Shown piece by piece: positions 22,987-31,009 of a stretch of 37,754 nt of DNA. The position numbers were made by a program, and so were the translations under genes. Position 1 is the first letter of the stretch, and the number at the start of each line of letters is the position of its first letter. The notes under the pieces are model-generated. The model was not told the origin of the DNA. It saw only the letters and a program-made list of their open reading frames with translations, and ran no database searches. Source of the DNA: Clostridiales bacterium (lineage in GTDB: Bacteria > Bacillota > Clostridia > Oscillospirales > Acutalibacteraceae); contig JAAWNT010000019.1 of assembly GCA_022799115.1 (NCBI GenBank), positions 1 through 37,754 on the forward strand, written 5' to 3'.

Positions 22987-23241
22987 TTATTTCCCCTCTA
23001 GTAATTTTTTCAGAAGCATCTGGGCCTGCGGCGTGGCCAACAGCTTTTCCTGCGCGTTTTTATCGGACAGGACCTTTTGTACCTTTTGGGCGTCCTCCGG
23101 CTTTAAGCCGCTCATCACTTGGGATACGTCGCCCTTTTGCGCGGAGGAACGCAGCTTGTCGGGATTGGTTCCCAATTTTTGGGATAATTGCCGCAACAGT
23201 TCATCCAATTGCTGGTTGTTATTGTGGTTGTTATTCTGCAT
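22987..23241 (-). CDS. small Asn/Gln-rich-start helical protein, 84 aa
   Basis: Begins MQNNNHNNNQQLDELLRQL, then two or three helices (QLSQKLGTNPDKLRSSAQ, EDAQKVQKVLSDKNAQEKLL, QAQMLLKKLLEGK). Soluble. I chose the ATG at 23241, preceded by GGAGGTGAT; an in-frame ATG at 23262 would leave this site inside the gene. First gene of a three-gene small-protein cluster. A weak match to a mother-cell sigma-E type promoter lies upstream (23261-23289). Confidence 0.72.
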   Translation of the reverse strand: MQNNNHNNNQQLDELLRQLSQKLGTNPDKLRSSAQKGDVSQVMSGLKPEDAQKVQKVLSDKNAQEKLLATPQAQMLLKKLLEGK

Positions 23242-23260
23242 TTTTATCACCTCCTCTTCC

Positions 23261-23289
23261 ATATTATGAAAAGACCGCGATAAGTATGA
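23261..23289 (-). promoter_or_regulatory. possible sigma-E type (sporulation) promoter of the small-protein cluster
   Basis: On the minus strand TCATACT (23289-23283), a 14-bp gap and CATAATAT (23268-23261), close to the sigma-E pattern KMATATT-N14-CATACAHT. The predicted transcript start would fall at the ribosome binding site, which weakens the call. Confidence 0.28.
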
Positions 23290-23330
23290 AAATTTTTCTT
23301 TGATATTTTCTCAATTAGACATTATTATGA

Positions 23331-23359
23331 TTTACAAATCCAACGTCTACTGCTATAAT
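23331..23359 (+). promoter_or_regulatory. promoter of the sortase cassette
   Basis: TTTACA (23331-23336), 17-bp spacer ending TGC, TATAAT (23354-23359). About 55 nt before the first start codon. Confidence 0.85.
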
Positions 23360-23419
23360 AGATGAGAAATCTAAAAATAATTTTATCGGATTCTATGAAT
23401 TTGGAAAGGGGCAATTGTC

Positions 23420-23971
23420 ATGAAAAAATTTCTCAGCTTGATTGCTGTTCTGGCTCTGGTGGCAGTAACCGCTGTTTCCGCTTTCGCAGCCGGGATCAAC
23501 GCAGACGAAAAAAGAGTTTTGGATACCATTAAGGCCGGCGTTACCGTTGGCGGCAAAAACGTAACGGTTCCCGACAATTATTTGGTCCAGGCTGAAAACT
23601 ATCTCAATACCATTGATTTGACCGCTGAACAGGCCGACCAGGTTCTCGCCGCGGTGGAAGAAGCCAAAGCCTATGTGCTGGCAAACAACATCACCTCTGT
23701 GGATTCCATGTCCAACGCTCAGCGTCAGGCCATCCTGGCATATGCCCAGAAGGCTGCCAGCGTAGTGGGGCTGAAAGTTACCATCACCGGCGACAAGCAG
23801 GTTGTGATTACCGACGCTACCGGCAAGATCGTGGCCACGTTTGAGGCGGCCATAAAGGTAACTGGCGGACAAGCGGATTTTACCAACGCCATTGTGATCG
23901 CTGTTGCGGTACTGGGTGTGTTGAGCGCCGCTGTGTTTGCTACCCGTAAATTCCACTTGGTAAAGGAATAA
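23420..23971 (+). CDS. secreted, C-terminally anchored protein; probable sortase substrate, 183 aa
   Basis: Signal peptide MKKFLSLIAVLALVAVTAVS with a likely cut after AFA (about residue 23). A helical domain follows (about 28-115: DEKRVLDTIKAGVTVGG, NYLVQAENYLNTIDLTAEQA), then a short beta part (LKVTITGDKQVVITDATGKIV), then KVTGGQADFTN, a TM helix (about 157-174) and a basic tail RKFHLVKE. This is the layout of a cell-wall sorting signal, but LPXTG is absent; KVTGG (146-150) is in its place. The ATG has AAAGGGG upstream. A class D-like sortase starts 3 nt after its stop, so it is the natural substrate candidate (inference). Confidence 0.75.
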   Translation: MKKFLSLIAVLALVAVTAVSAFAAGINADEKRVLDTIKAGVTVGGKNVTVPDNYLVQAENYLNTIDLTAEQADQVLAAVEEAKAYVLANNITSVDSMSNAQRQAILAYAQKAASVVGLKVTITGDKQVVITDATGKIVATFEAAIKVTGGQADFTNAIVIAVAVLGVLSAAVFATRKFHLVKE

Positions 23972-23974
23972 TCC

Positions 23975-24661
23975 ATGAAGCATAAGCATCATCGAGACGG
24001 TTATCGGAAGAATTTTATCATTCTTCCGATAACGTTTTTCATTTTAGGGTTTTTTGTTTTGTATCTGGCCGCCTCACCTATTTTACGACCTATGGCCGAT
24101 GTGGCGGGATTACTCTTTTTGGACGAGCGAAGGCCGGTAAACGACGGATTTGACAGTATTTTCCATGTGAGCAGCGCCTTGCCCGCTCCCGAGCCTTCCG
24201 TGGACGACCCCAACACCATCAAGGCCAGCACGTTCACCTTTCCCTCCTACGGCACCCATTTTGGGCAGATTTCCATTGAGGGCACCTCGGTGGACGCCCC
24301 TCTCTTTTTTGGAGATGGAAAGGCTCAACTGAAACAGGGCGCATGCGTTTATAACGGCAGTCACATCCCCGGTTATGGAAAAACGGTGCTCATTTCCGCG
24401 CACAACAACACCTGGTTTCACGATTTGGGAAGCGCTCAGATTGGAAGCATCATTACCATTAACACCAATTACGGCAGCTATACCTATGAAGTTACCGCAA
24501 CCAAGATTTCGCCGGACGGCTCCGACTACGATTTAAGCGCCCAGGAGGAAAATTTGATTCTTTACACCTGCTATCCCTTCGATACCTTGGGACTAACTCC
24601 TCAGCGCTATTTTGTGTATGCCAAGTATGTCTCTGGCCCTTTAATCAGTATCTACGAATAG
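23975..24661 (+). CDS. class D-like sortase, 228 aa
   Basis: Membrane-bound transpeptidase. N-terminal TM helix (about 13-34), then the sortase barrel from about 85 to 222. The catalytic residues are visible: His143 in LISAHNNTWF, Cys199 in LILYTCYPF and Arg211 in LTPQRYFVYA. The C-terminal QRYFVYA is typical of classes D and E. It lies between its likely substrate (3-nt gap) and a membrane protein of unknown function (10-nt gap), with one promoter upstream of all three. The recognition motif probably differs from LPXTG, given the substrate. Confidence 0.9.
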   Translation: MKHKHHRDGYRKNFIILPITFFILGFFVLYLAASPILRPMADVAGLLFLDERRPVNDGFDSIFHVSSALPAPEPSVDDPNTIKASTFTFPSYGTHFGQISIEGTSVDAPLFFGDGKAQLKQGACVYNGSHIPGYGKTVLISAHNNTWFHDLGSAQIGSIITINTNYGSYTYEVTATKISPDGSDYDLSAQEENLILYTCYPFDTLGLTPQRYFVYAKYVSGPLISIYE

Positions 24662-24671
24662 GAGCTGCCAT

Positions 24672-25538
24672 ATGAACCGTAAAACCCAATCAAGAATCCG
24701 GTTTGCCGTATGTAGCGTACTTTCTTTCTTTATCTGTATGTTCTGCTTTCTACTGCTATGCGTCACCGTTGCTCAATCCACTTTGCTCAACGAGCGCTTC
24801 TTTTTGGAGCAAGTCGCCTCTTCCGATTATTACGCTAAGCTTTCTGAAGAAATTAAGCAGGAGTTTGTCTCGTATGGATCTGCAAGCGGTGTGGATGCGA
24901 ATCATTTTGATTATGTGTTTTCGGAAATTCTACCGCCCACTCAGATTCAGCAGGATGTGGAAACTTCGGTGCATCAGGTGTTTACCGGCACGGTGACAGC
25001 CCTTGAATATTCCCATCTGACCGAGCAATTGGAGCAATCCTTTTATCAGTATGCCAGGCAAAAGGGAATGGAAATCAGCGATGAAAGCGCGGTACAATAT
25101 TTGGCCAAGACTTGCATTGCCACCTATTCCGACTATGTAAACCTTCCTTATGCAGGGCAGATCTCCAACTTAATTATCAATTACGGCAAGCCCATCCAGT
25201 TTGTTTCCTTTGTGTTGTTGGCGCTGTGCCTTGCTTTGGCCGCGTTTATTTTTGTAATCAATCGGTGGAAGCATCGGGCGCTTCGGTTTTACATCTTTGC
25301 CCTATCCGGCAGTCTGTTGATGACCATAGCCGTACCAATCGCCGCTTTATTGACCAACAAAATCGATAAAGTTTCCATCGCCTCTCCCGCGCTGTACGAC
25401 TTTGCCGTCACCTATTTATATGGATTTCTCCATTACTTTTTCTTTGGCGCGTTCTGTCTGGCCGTCATTCTCACCATTTTAGGAATGGTGTTCGCCCATC
25501 TTAAGCGCAAGGCGGAATCGAAAGAATCATTCTTTTAA
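24672..25538 (+). CDS. four-TM membrane protein of the sortase cassette, 288 aa
   Basis: TM1 at about 8-32, a large loop of about 140 residues that is helical and polar (LNERFFLEQVASSDYYAKLS, TALEYSHLTEQLEQS), then TM2-TM4 (about 175-198, 205-228, 250-275) and a basic end (HLKRKAESKESFF). The loop is probably outside the cell. No family name is recognised. The ATG is preceded by AGGAG. It is cotranscribed with the sortase and closes the cassette with a terminator, so it probably assists substrate display or sorting (inference only). Confidence 0.72.
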   Translation: MNRKTQSRIRFAVCSVLSFFICMFCFLLLCVTVAQSTLLNERFFLEQVASSDYYAKLSEEIKQEFVSYGSASGVDANHFDYVFSEILPPTQIQQDVETSVHQVFTGTVTALEYSHLTEQLEQSFYQYARQKGMEISDESAVQYLAKTCIATYSDYVNLPYAGQISNLIINYGKPIQFVSFVLLALCLALAAFIFVINRWKHRALRFYIFALSGSLLMTIAVPIAALLTNKIDKVSIASPALYDFAVTYLYGFLHYFFFGAFCLAVILTILGMVFAHLKRKAESKESFF

Positions 25539-25552
25539 CGGAAATGCCTCAC

Positions 25553-25590
25553 GGGGGCCTTGCTGTTTTTGAGCAAGAGCCCTCTTTTTT
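25553..25590 (+). terminator. terminator of the sortase cassette
   Basis: GGGGCCTTGCT pairs with AGCAAGAGCCC (two mismatches) around a T-rich loop, then CTCTTTTTT. Confidence 0.7.
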
Positions 25591-25617
25591 ATTTTATGAT
25601 TGAATGGAGGATGACCC

Positions 25618-26085
25618 TTGAGAATTTTAGTGGTTTCCGATACCCATAAGGACTCTTTCGCCCTCAGCCAAGCGGTGTTGCAACAGCCAAAAGCGGAAGT
25701 AATTCTCCACTTAGGAGATGGTCAGGAGGAAGCGGATGAGATCAAAATGAAGTTTCCGGACCGGATGGTGGTTGCGGTACGGGGCAACTGCGATTGGGCC
25801 AGCTCGCTTCCCGCGACCGAAGAGCTGCGCTTGGAGGGAACACGCATCTTTCTCACCCACGGGCATCTGTATCAGGTTAAAATGGGGTATTACTCCATCT
25901 ATTGCGCCGCCAGGGAGCGAAAGGCCAATCTATTGCTGTTTGGACATACCCACACTCCTTATCAGGATTATGACGACGGATTGTATGTACTGAATCCCGG
26001 AAGCCTGCATGGCACTGGCGGCACCTATGGCATCGTGGACCTCACTCCCGCCGGTATTGTCACAAATATTCTTACACTACGTTAA
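25618..26085 (+). CDS. YfcE/MJ0936-type metallophosphoesterase, 155 aa
   Basis: Small calcineurin-like phosphodiesterase. Metal-binding motifs in order: SDTHKD (about 7-12), HLGDGQEE, GNCDW, LTHGH and FGHTHTPY, all present. Family members cleave phosphodiester bonds of unknown natural substrates with Mn2+. The start is a TTG with GGAGG 8 nt upstream. It has no obvious partner and is followed by a bidirectional terminator facing the BceS gene. Confidence 0.92.
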   Translation: MRILVVSDTHKDSFALSQAVLQQPKAEVILHLGDGQEEADEIKMKFPDRMVVAVRGNCDWASSLPATEELRLEGTRIFLTHGHLYQVKMGYYSIYCAARERKANLLLFGHTHTPYQDYDDGLYVLNPGSLHGTGGTYGIVDLTPAGIVTNILTLR

Positions 26086-26162
26086 CTGGGGCTCTTCCCT
26101 TTCACGGATTTTTTTTGATGCAAGCTTTCATGTGGATTTCTGTTTTTTCCGGCGATTTCATG

Positions 26163-26205
26163 AAAAGCTCCCCCGCGATATGTGAAAAATCGCGGGGAAG
26201 CTTTT
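26163..26205. terminator. bidirectional terminator between convergent genes
   Basis: AAAAGCTCCCCCGCGAT (26163-26179) pairs with ATCGCGGGGAAGCTTTT (26189-26205) with one mismatch. It has A-runs on the left and T-runs on the right. Confidence 0.85.
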
Positions 26206-26308
26206 CTATTCGATTCCTATTAAGGATACTCCTGAACGGAATGACCTCGCGGATAGGAACGCGGAAAATTTCATCGAGATGTTCTATGTTTACACACTGC
26301 ATTCTTGA

Positions 26309-27304
26309 TTAAGCTGCCGGAAAGGTAATAACAAAACGGGTAAAAACGGCCGGCTGGGAAACCGCCTCAATTTGTAATCCCAGCTTATCGCACAGCCGTT
26401 TGCACAAGTAAAGACCAATCCCTGTGGAGCGTTCTCCGTTTCTTCCGTTTTGGCCGGTGAACCCCTTCTCAAACACCCGAGGCAAATCGCTTTCACGGAT
26501 TCCAATTCCGTTGTCCTCCACCGTGAGGTTCACCCGATCTTGCTCCCTATTTGCCGTAATTGTGACTGCGGGCCCCTGTTCCCGGCGATATTTCACCGCG
26601 TTCACCAACAATTGGTTGAGAATGAATTCCACCCACTTGCTGTCCGCCAGCACATGGAAGTCCAAATCCTCCAGGCGTAAGGACACTCCGTTTTGTATCA
26701 TCAGGCGCTTGTTATGAACAATGGAACCATGCACCACGTCTTTGAGAGAAATCCGTTTGATGAGGTAATCATTTTCCACATTCTCACTGCGTGCGTAAAA
26801 AAGGGCCTGCTCCACATAATTATCCGTCTTTTCCAGTTCAGAAAGAATCCGCCGCGTAACATCCGTTTTGTTGTTTTCGCAGGTGAGCTGAATAGCCGCG
26901 ATCGGGGTTTTGATCTCATGAACCCATTGTTCCACGTATTCTTTATATTCCCTGCGCTCATGCCGGATGGAGGTAATGGTCTCCATCATGGACTTGTTCG
27001 CCAGTTTGAGAAGCTGATAATACTGCTGGTCTTCCGCATGGACCGGTTTTTCCATCACCTCGGTAATCAGATACTTCTGTTCCAGAGAACGCGCAGTGGA
27101 AAGCAGACGGTCGAAATATCGTTTGCGGTCCCAAAAGGTCTTGCACAGATATCCGGCCAGCACCAACACCCATAAAAGCGCCACCAGCAAAACCTCCCCC
27201 GCGCTGTTCCCCAGCAGGGCAAGATAACCGCAAAGAGCCAGGACGCAAAACACCTGAAGGATGATTACCATCATCCGGTCTTTGAGAAAAGAACTCCATT
27301 TCAT
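26309..27304 (-). CDS. intramembrane-sensing histidine kinase, BceS-like, 331 aa
   Basis: Two TM helices (about 11-31 and 37-54) joined by only a few residues (NSAGE), so there is no outer sensor domain, which is the BceS-type layout. The phosphoacceptor is H129 in HEIKTPIAAIQL; N-box NQLLVNAVKYR, G1 DNGIGI and G2 GIGLYLCKRL are intact. Such kinases report the flux state of a partner BceAB-type ABC exporter on cell-wall-active peptides (family knowledge). The start overlaps the response-regulator stop as ATGA. No BceAB genes lie next to it, which is unusual. Confidence 0.92.
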   Translation of the reverse strand: MKWSSFLKDRMMVIILQVFCVLALCGYLALLGNSAGEVLLVALLWVLVLAGYLCKTFWDRKRYFDRLLSTARSLEQKYLITEVMEKPVHAEDQQYYQLLKLANKSMMETITSIRHERREYKEYVEQWVHEIKTPIAAIQLTCENNKTDVTRRILSELEKTDNYVEQALFYARSENVENDYLIKRISLKDVVHGSIVHNKRLMIQNGVSLRLEDLDFHVLADSKWVEFILNQLLVNAVKYRREQGPAVTITANREQDRVNLTVEDNGIGIRESDLPRVFEKGFTGQNGRNGERSTGIGLYLCKRLCDKLGLQIEAVSQPAVFTRFVITFPAA

Positions 27305-27969
27305 ATTAAATATCCCCGTCCCCGCTTGGTCACAATGAATCCGCTGACGCCCAAATGCTCCAGCTTGGCCCGTATACGGGTAATATTGACGCTAAGGGTA
27401 TTGTCATCCACATACATCTCGTTGTCCCACAGATATTCGATGATATCGCCCCGAGAAACAATCTTCCCCTTATTGACAAACAGATAGTGCAGAATCTTCA
27501 TTTCATTTTTGGTTAGTTCTTCGCTTTTCCCCTCATATTCCAGCTTACCTGCCGCGGTATGAAGGGAGACGCCCTTATGAGTGATTCCCTCTGTTTCCGT
27601 TTCAGGGTAAGCGCGTTTGAGCAGGGAAGCCACTCTGGCCAGCAGAATGGAGGTGTTGTACGGCTTGGCAATAAAGTCATCCCCGCCCAAAGTGATGCTG
27701 TTGAGCTCGTCCATATCGGTGTTGCGGCTGGTGACGAAAATAATAGGGATTTTGGTGAATCCTCGAATCTGGGAGCACAAATGGAACCCGTCTTCTCCAC
27801 CAGGCAGATTGATATCCAGCAAAATCAAGTGAGGAGCGTCTGTTTGGACCCGCCGCACCACCCGATCCGACTCGCCGCACACACTCACCTGATATCCGTG
27901 ATTCCGCAATAACAGCGCGAGCTCCTCCCGAATATTCTCATCGTCCTCCACCACCAAAACATGAAACAT
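27301..27969 (-). CDS. OmpR/PhoB-family response regulator, BceR-like, 222 aa
   Basis: Receiver domain (about 1-115) with acidic pocket VVEDDE and phosphoacceptor D52 in LLDINLPGGEDG; Thr and Lys (FVTSRN, AKPYN) in place. C-terminal winged helix (about 130-222) with NEMKILHYLFVNKG and DDNTLSVNITRIRAKL. I chose the ATG at 27969, preceded by GGAGGGAAC; the frame extends to 28005 without need. A promoter lies at 28004-28032. It is the partner of the BceS-like kinase. Confidence 0.92.
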   Translation of the reverse strand: MFHVLVVEDDENIREELALLLRNHGYQVSVCGESDRVVRRVQTDAPHLILLDINLPGGEDGFHLCSQIRGFTKIPIIFVTSRNTDMDELNSITLGGDDFIAKPYNTSILLARVASLLKRAYPETETEGITHKGVSLHTAAGKLEYEGKSEELTKNEMKILHYLFVNKGKIVSRGDIIEYLWDNEMYVDDNTLSVNITRIRAKLEHLGVSGFIVTKRGRGYLI

Positions 27970-28003
27970 ACCGTTCCCTCCATTCTTGGGATTGTTTTGT
28001 TCC

Positions 28004-28032
28004 ATTATACCATAGCAGCCATCTATTTTGAA
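28004..28032 (-). promoter_or_regulatory. promoter of the BceRS operon
   Basis: On the minus strand TTCAAA (28032-28027), a 17-bp spacer ending in TATGG and TATAAT (28009-28004). The leader to the ATG at 27969 is about 28 nt. Confidence 0.7.
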
Positions 28033-28266
28033 TTCCCTTCTCAGGTTCTAGGATGATCCAGAAGCCTGTGTGGTCAGAGCGTTATTTCAAACAAAGTTCG
28101 TGCATATCGTTGTCATCATGTAAATCGGAGCGCCCTCTCCGACCGCCAAATCCAGCGGGAGTGGATTCACAGCGGAAATGCAACATATACCCCGGAGCGG
28201 ATGGTTCCATTTTCATTATAAGAATCGAAGGGTTTTAACCGTTGCATTTTTGCATCCGTCAACCAT
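28033..28266. other. intergenic stretch upstream of the BceRS operon
   Basis: About 230 bases plus the promoter and terminator on either side. No gene, repeat or Bce-type operator is recognised with confidence. Confidence 0.45.
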
Positions 28267-28300
28267 AGAAAACCGGACGCGGAAAGAATCCGCGTCCGGT
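28267..28300 (-). terminator. terminator of the CBS-domain gene
   Basis: ACCGGACGCGGA (28272-28283) pairs perfectly with TCCGCGTCCGGT (28289-28300) with a 5-nt loop; minus-strand tail TTTCTA. Confidence 0.8.
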
Positions 28301-28321
28301 CCTGTGGGCTATATGGAAATA

Positions 28322-28771
28322 CTATCTGGTCCGAACCGCATGGCACGGGCCCTCGTGATTGGAACTGATTTCTGAAATCGCCTCGGCGATCTCCGGACCG
28401 GCATGCCGCCGGGCGATATCCGCCAAACTCACCATTCCGTCAATGTATCCTTCCCGTAGTACAGGCAATCTTCTCACCTGCTCTGCCGCCATCATCTGTA
28501 CGGCATCATGTACCGTCTGTTCCGGAGTGATATAGGCCACTTCCCGTGTCATCATATCGGACGCCTTCACGGCGTTGGGATCCTTCCCCTGGGCGACGCA
28601 CCCCAAAACGATATCCCGGTCGGTGAGAATTCCCTTGAGTTCCCCGCCGGAAACCACCGGCACCGCCCCGATGTTATTTTCTTTCATCAGACGAGCGGCC
28701 TCCTGCGCGGTATCGCTGGGAAGAACCGCGATGATATTTTTGCTCATGACATCTTTCACTGTTTCCTGCAA
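28322..28771 (-). CDS. CBS-domain pair protein, 149 aa
   Basis: Two tandem CBS domains (about 8-60 and 72-125): VKDVMSKNIIAVLPSDTAQE, IGAVPVVSGGELKGILTDRD, then DMMTREVAYITPEQTVHD and RRLPVLREGYIDGMVSLADI. Stand-alone CBS pairs bind adenosyl ligands such as AMP or SAM and regulate partners (family knowledge). The start is a TTG with AGGAGGTG upstream. A tail of about 20 residues follows. There is no obvious partner enzyme next to it. Confidence 0.9.
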   Translation of the reverse strand: MQETVKDVMSKNIIAVLPSDTAQEAARLMKENNIGAVPVVSGGELKGILTDRDIVLGCVAQGKDPNAVKASDMMTREVAYITPEQTVHDAVQMMAAEQVRRLPVLREGYIDGMVSLADIARRHAGPEIAEAISEISSNHEGPCHAVRTR

Positions 28772-29004
28772 ATTAGCACCTCCTACTCTTTAGCCATAGC
28801 ATTGCCGTATACTACATAAAATATGCACGCGAATTCTTTGTTTAAACCGCATGACAAAGCGGCGAAAACATGGTAGGATAGAGTCGTTTCCGCATAATTA
28901 GCACTTGGCAATTCCGTCGGCTTTGCTATCAACGGGTTGAGCCGCGGCAAAGCAAATCCCATTGGACGCTCATAGGGAGAAATAACAGAAATCAAGGAGT
29001 AACC

Positions 29005-29739
29005 ATGAAAGAAAACAAATACGATAACAATATTTTTTTTGAAAAGTATAGTCAAATGGAACGCTCAAAGGAGGGACTGGCTGCCGCCGGTGAGTGGGAA
29101 ACCTTAAAAACCATACTGCCCGATTTGAAAGGAACGCGTATGCTTGATCTGGGCTGCGGCTATGGCTGGCACTGCATCTACGCCATGGAACAGGGAGCCT
29201 GCTCTGCGGTGGGCATTGATATCTCCCATAAAATGCTGGATGTGGCCCGCAGCAAGACGAAATTCCCCCAGGTTTCCTATCAATGCGTTGCCATAGAAGA
29301 GATGGATTTTCCTGCGGAGAGTTTCGATATTGTGCTAAGTTCCCTGGCGCTGCACTATATTTCCTCCTTCGATCCTGTCGTCAAAAAGGTGAATACTTAC
29401 CTCAAACCGGGCGGTTCCTTCGTCTTTTCGGTGGAACATCCGATCTTTACCTCCTATGGACCTCAGGACTGGTATTATGGGGAAACCGGGGAGATCCTTC
29501 ATTTTCCTGTGGACAACTACTACTATGAAGGAAAGCGGGTTGCCAATTTTTTGGGAGAAAACGTGATTAAATATCACAGAACTTTAACCACTTATCTCGG
29601 CACGCTGCTGGACAACGGGTTTACCTTGAACCATGTGGTAGAGCCTCAGCCTCCCTCCCATCTTATGGATTCCGTGCCCGGTATGAAGGACGAAATGCGC
29701 CGTCCCATGATGCTCATTGTATCGGCTGTAAAGCGATAA
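29005..29739 (+). CDS. class I SAM-dependent methyltransferase, 244 aa
   Basis: Rossmann-type methyltransferase. Motif I is MLDLGCGYGWH (about 45-55), followed by VGIDISHKMLDVAR, then AIEEMDFPAESFDIVLSSLALHYI (motif IV region), and PGGSFVFSVEHPIF. UbiE/small-molecule type; the substrate cannot be told. The ATG is preceded by AAGGAG. A weak promoter TTGGCA-N16-TATCAA lies at 28905-28932. A terminator-like hairpin follows at 29835. Confidence 0.9.
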   Translation: MKENKYDNNIFFEKYSQMERSKEGLAAAGEWETLKTILPDLKGTRMLDLGCGYGWHCIYAMEQGACSAVGIDISHKMLDVARSKTKFPQVSYQCVAIEEMDFPAESFDIVLSSLALHYISSFDPVVKKVNTYLKPGGSFVFSVEHPIFTSYGPQDWYYGETGEILHFPVDNYYYEGKRVANFLGENVIKYHRTLTTYLGTLLDNGFTLNHVVEPQPPSHLMDSVPGMKDEMRRPMMLIVSAVKR

Positions 29740-29834
29740 ACACGCGCTGTATCCAAGGAGACACGTTCACGGATCCGGGATCGGGTCTCACAGTTGGTTC
29801 CATTGCCTTTTTCTTGTTTCTTTGCCATAACAAT

Positions 29835-29870
29835 CCCCCTGATGTGGTTTTATTTTCCTACATCAGGGGG
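29835..29870. terminator. terminator-like hairpin between convergent genes
   Basis: CCCCCTGATGT (29835-29845) pairs perfectly with ACATCAGGGGG (29860-29870). The flanking T-tracts are weak (TGTTTGT). Confidence 0.65.
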
Positions 29871-29948
29871 TGTTTGTCTATGGTCTGTTTTTTTACTGGT
29901 TCGGTTCAATGGCTTGGGCGGCGTTTTGCCCTCTATCTAACGATGGCG

Positions 29949-30770
29949 TTACGGATTGCTTTTCCTCTCGTTTCTCTCCAAAAGCCGCAAATTGCGCTCC
30001 AATACCGACGGAGGACGCCAACAAAAGGCCCGGCCTTCTAACGAGCCGACCTGCCCCAGACGGACGACCGGTAGCAAATCGCGCTGGAACGCCTCCATTC
30101 CCCGGCGCTTCACGCCGCGGTTCATTGGGCAATGCTCCTGGCACAGATCGCATCCCCAAACGAGCGTTCCCTTTTGAATCAAGGCTTCTTCCTTTTCGGA
30201 GAGCGCCCCCTTCTTTTGAGTGAGATGAGAAAGGCACTGCTCCCGATGAAACCCGGACGATTGCAGCGCCTGAGAGGGACAGGATTTGATACAGGCTCCG
30301 CAATGAAGACAACCGGACGCCTCCCGATGAATCTCGGGCAGAAACAGGTCGGTTACCAGCTCGCCGATGAAAACCCAGCTGCCGTATTCCGGATGGATCA
30401 ACAGCCCGTGATCCCCGACGCAGCCCAGCCCGCAAACAGACGCGGCATACACCTCAGGAATGGGGGAATTATCCGCAAAAGCAACAAAGGAATGTTCCGG
30501 AAAGGTCTTCCTCAGCCGCTGCGCCACCCGTTCCAGCAGGGGCAATACGATGGCGTGGTAATCTGGGGGAACCGCGTAACGGGATACATTGCGGCGGGCT
30601 ACCGGCGATCGATAGGGAAACAAGGCGCACAACACAGTACAAGCCTCTTTGGGCAATTTGGATCGGTTGCGGCAGGGCAGCAACATATCTTTTATCATGT
30701 CAAAACCGCACCATCCCCAAAGCTCGACCCCCTCCTGGTAAAACGCTTCTGCAATCCATTGAGCGCGCAT
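29949..30770 (-). CDS. QueG-like 4Fe-4S protein (epoxyqueuosine reductase family), 273 aa
   Basis: N-terminal DUF1730-like region and the segment GLLIHPEYGSWVFIGELVTD, as in QueG, then two ferredoxin-type clusters: CLHCGACIKSCP (C154, C157, C160, C164) and CDLCQEHCP (C207, C210, C214), with C179 as the extra ligand position. True QueG reduces epoxyqueuosine in tRNA with cobalamin. Here the conserved GLGWIGKN reads GLGCVGDH, and there is no C-terminal HEAT repeat, so it may be a divergent relative rather than the tRNA enzyme. No other queuosine genes are nearby. Its promoter overlaps that of the divergent HxlR gene. Confidence 0.82.
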   Translation of the reverse strand: MRAQWIAEAFYQEGVELWGWCGFDMIKDMLLPCRNRSKLPKEACTVLCALFPYRSPVARRNVSRYAVPPDYHAIVLPLLERVAQRLRKTFPEHSFVAFADNSPIPEVYAASVCGLGCVGDHGLLIHPEYGSWVFIGELVTDLFLPEIHREASGCLHCGACIKSCPSQALQSSGFHREQCLSHLTQKKGALSEKEEALIQKGTLVWGCDLCQEHCPMNRGVKRRGMEAFQRDLLPVVRLGQVGSLEGRAFCWRPPSVLERNLRLLERNERKSNP

Positions 30771-30857
30771 CTCTGTCCCCTTCTTTCAACATGTATGCGG
30801 GGCCGCCCCTTTCCCGATTGCTCCGGACGATAGCCGCCTTTGCCGCTTATTATAAAT

Positions 30858-30887
30858 ATTTTATCACATAATTCGGAGCCTTTACAA
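30858..30887 (-). promoter_or_regulatory. promoter of the QueG-like gene
   Basis: On the minus strand TTGTAA (30887-30882), an 18-bp spacer and TAAAAT (30863-30858). Its -35 box overlaps the -35 box of the plus-strand hxlR-type promoter. Confidence 0.6.
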
Positions 30888-30909
30888 GAAACACTGCTCA
30901 TGCTATACT
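30881..30909 (+). promoter_or_regulatory. promoter of the HxlR-type gene
   Basis: TTTACA (30881-30886), a 17-bp spacer ending TGC and TATACT (30904-30909). Confidence 0.75.
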
Positions 30910-31009
30910 ATTCCCACATTCACTCTACCTTTTATATATCGCTATATTTTACTGAGACAACCCAAAATTCAGCGGTTTTTCCGGTTACAACAACATAAGG
31001 GAGTTTATC

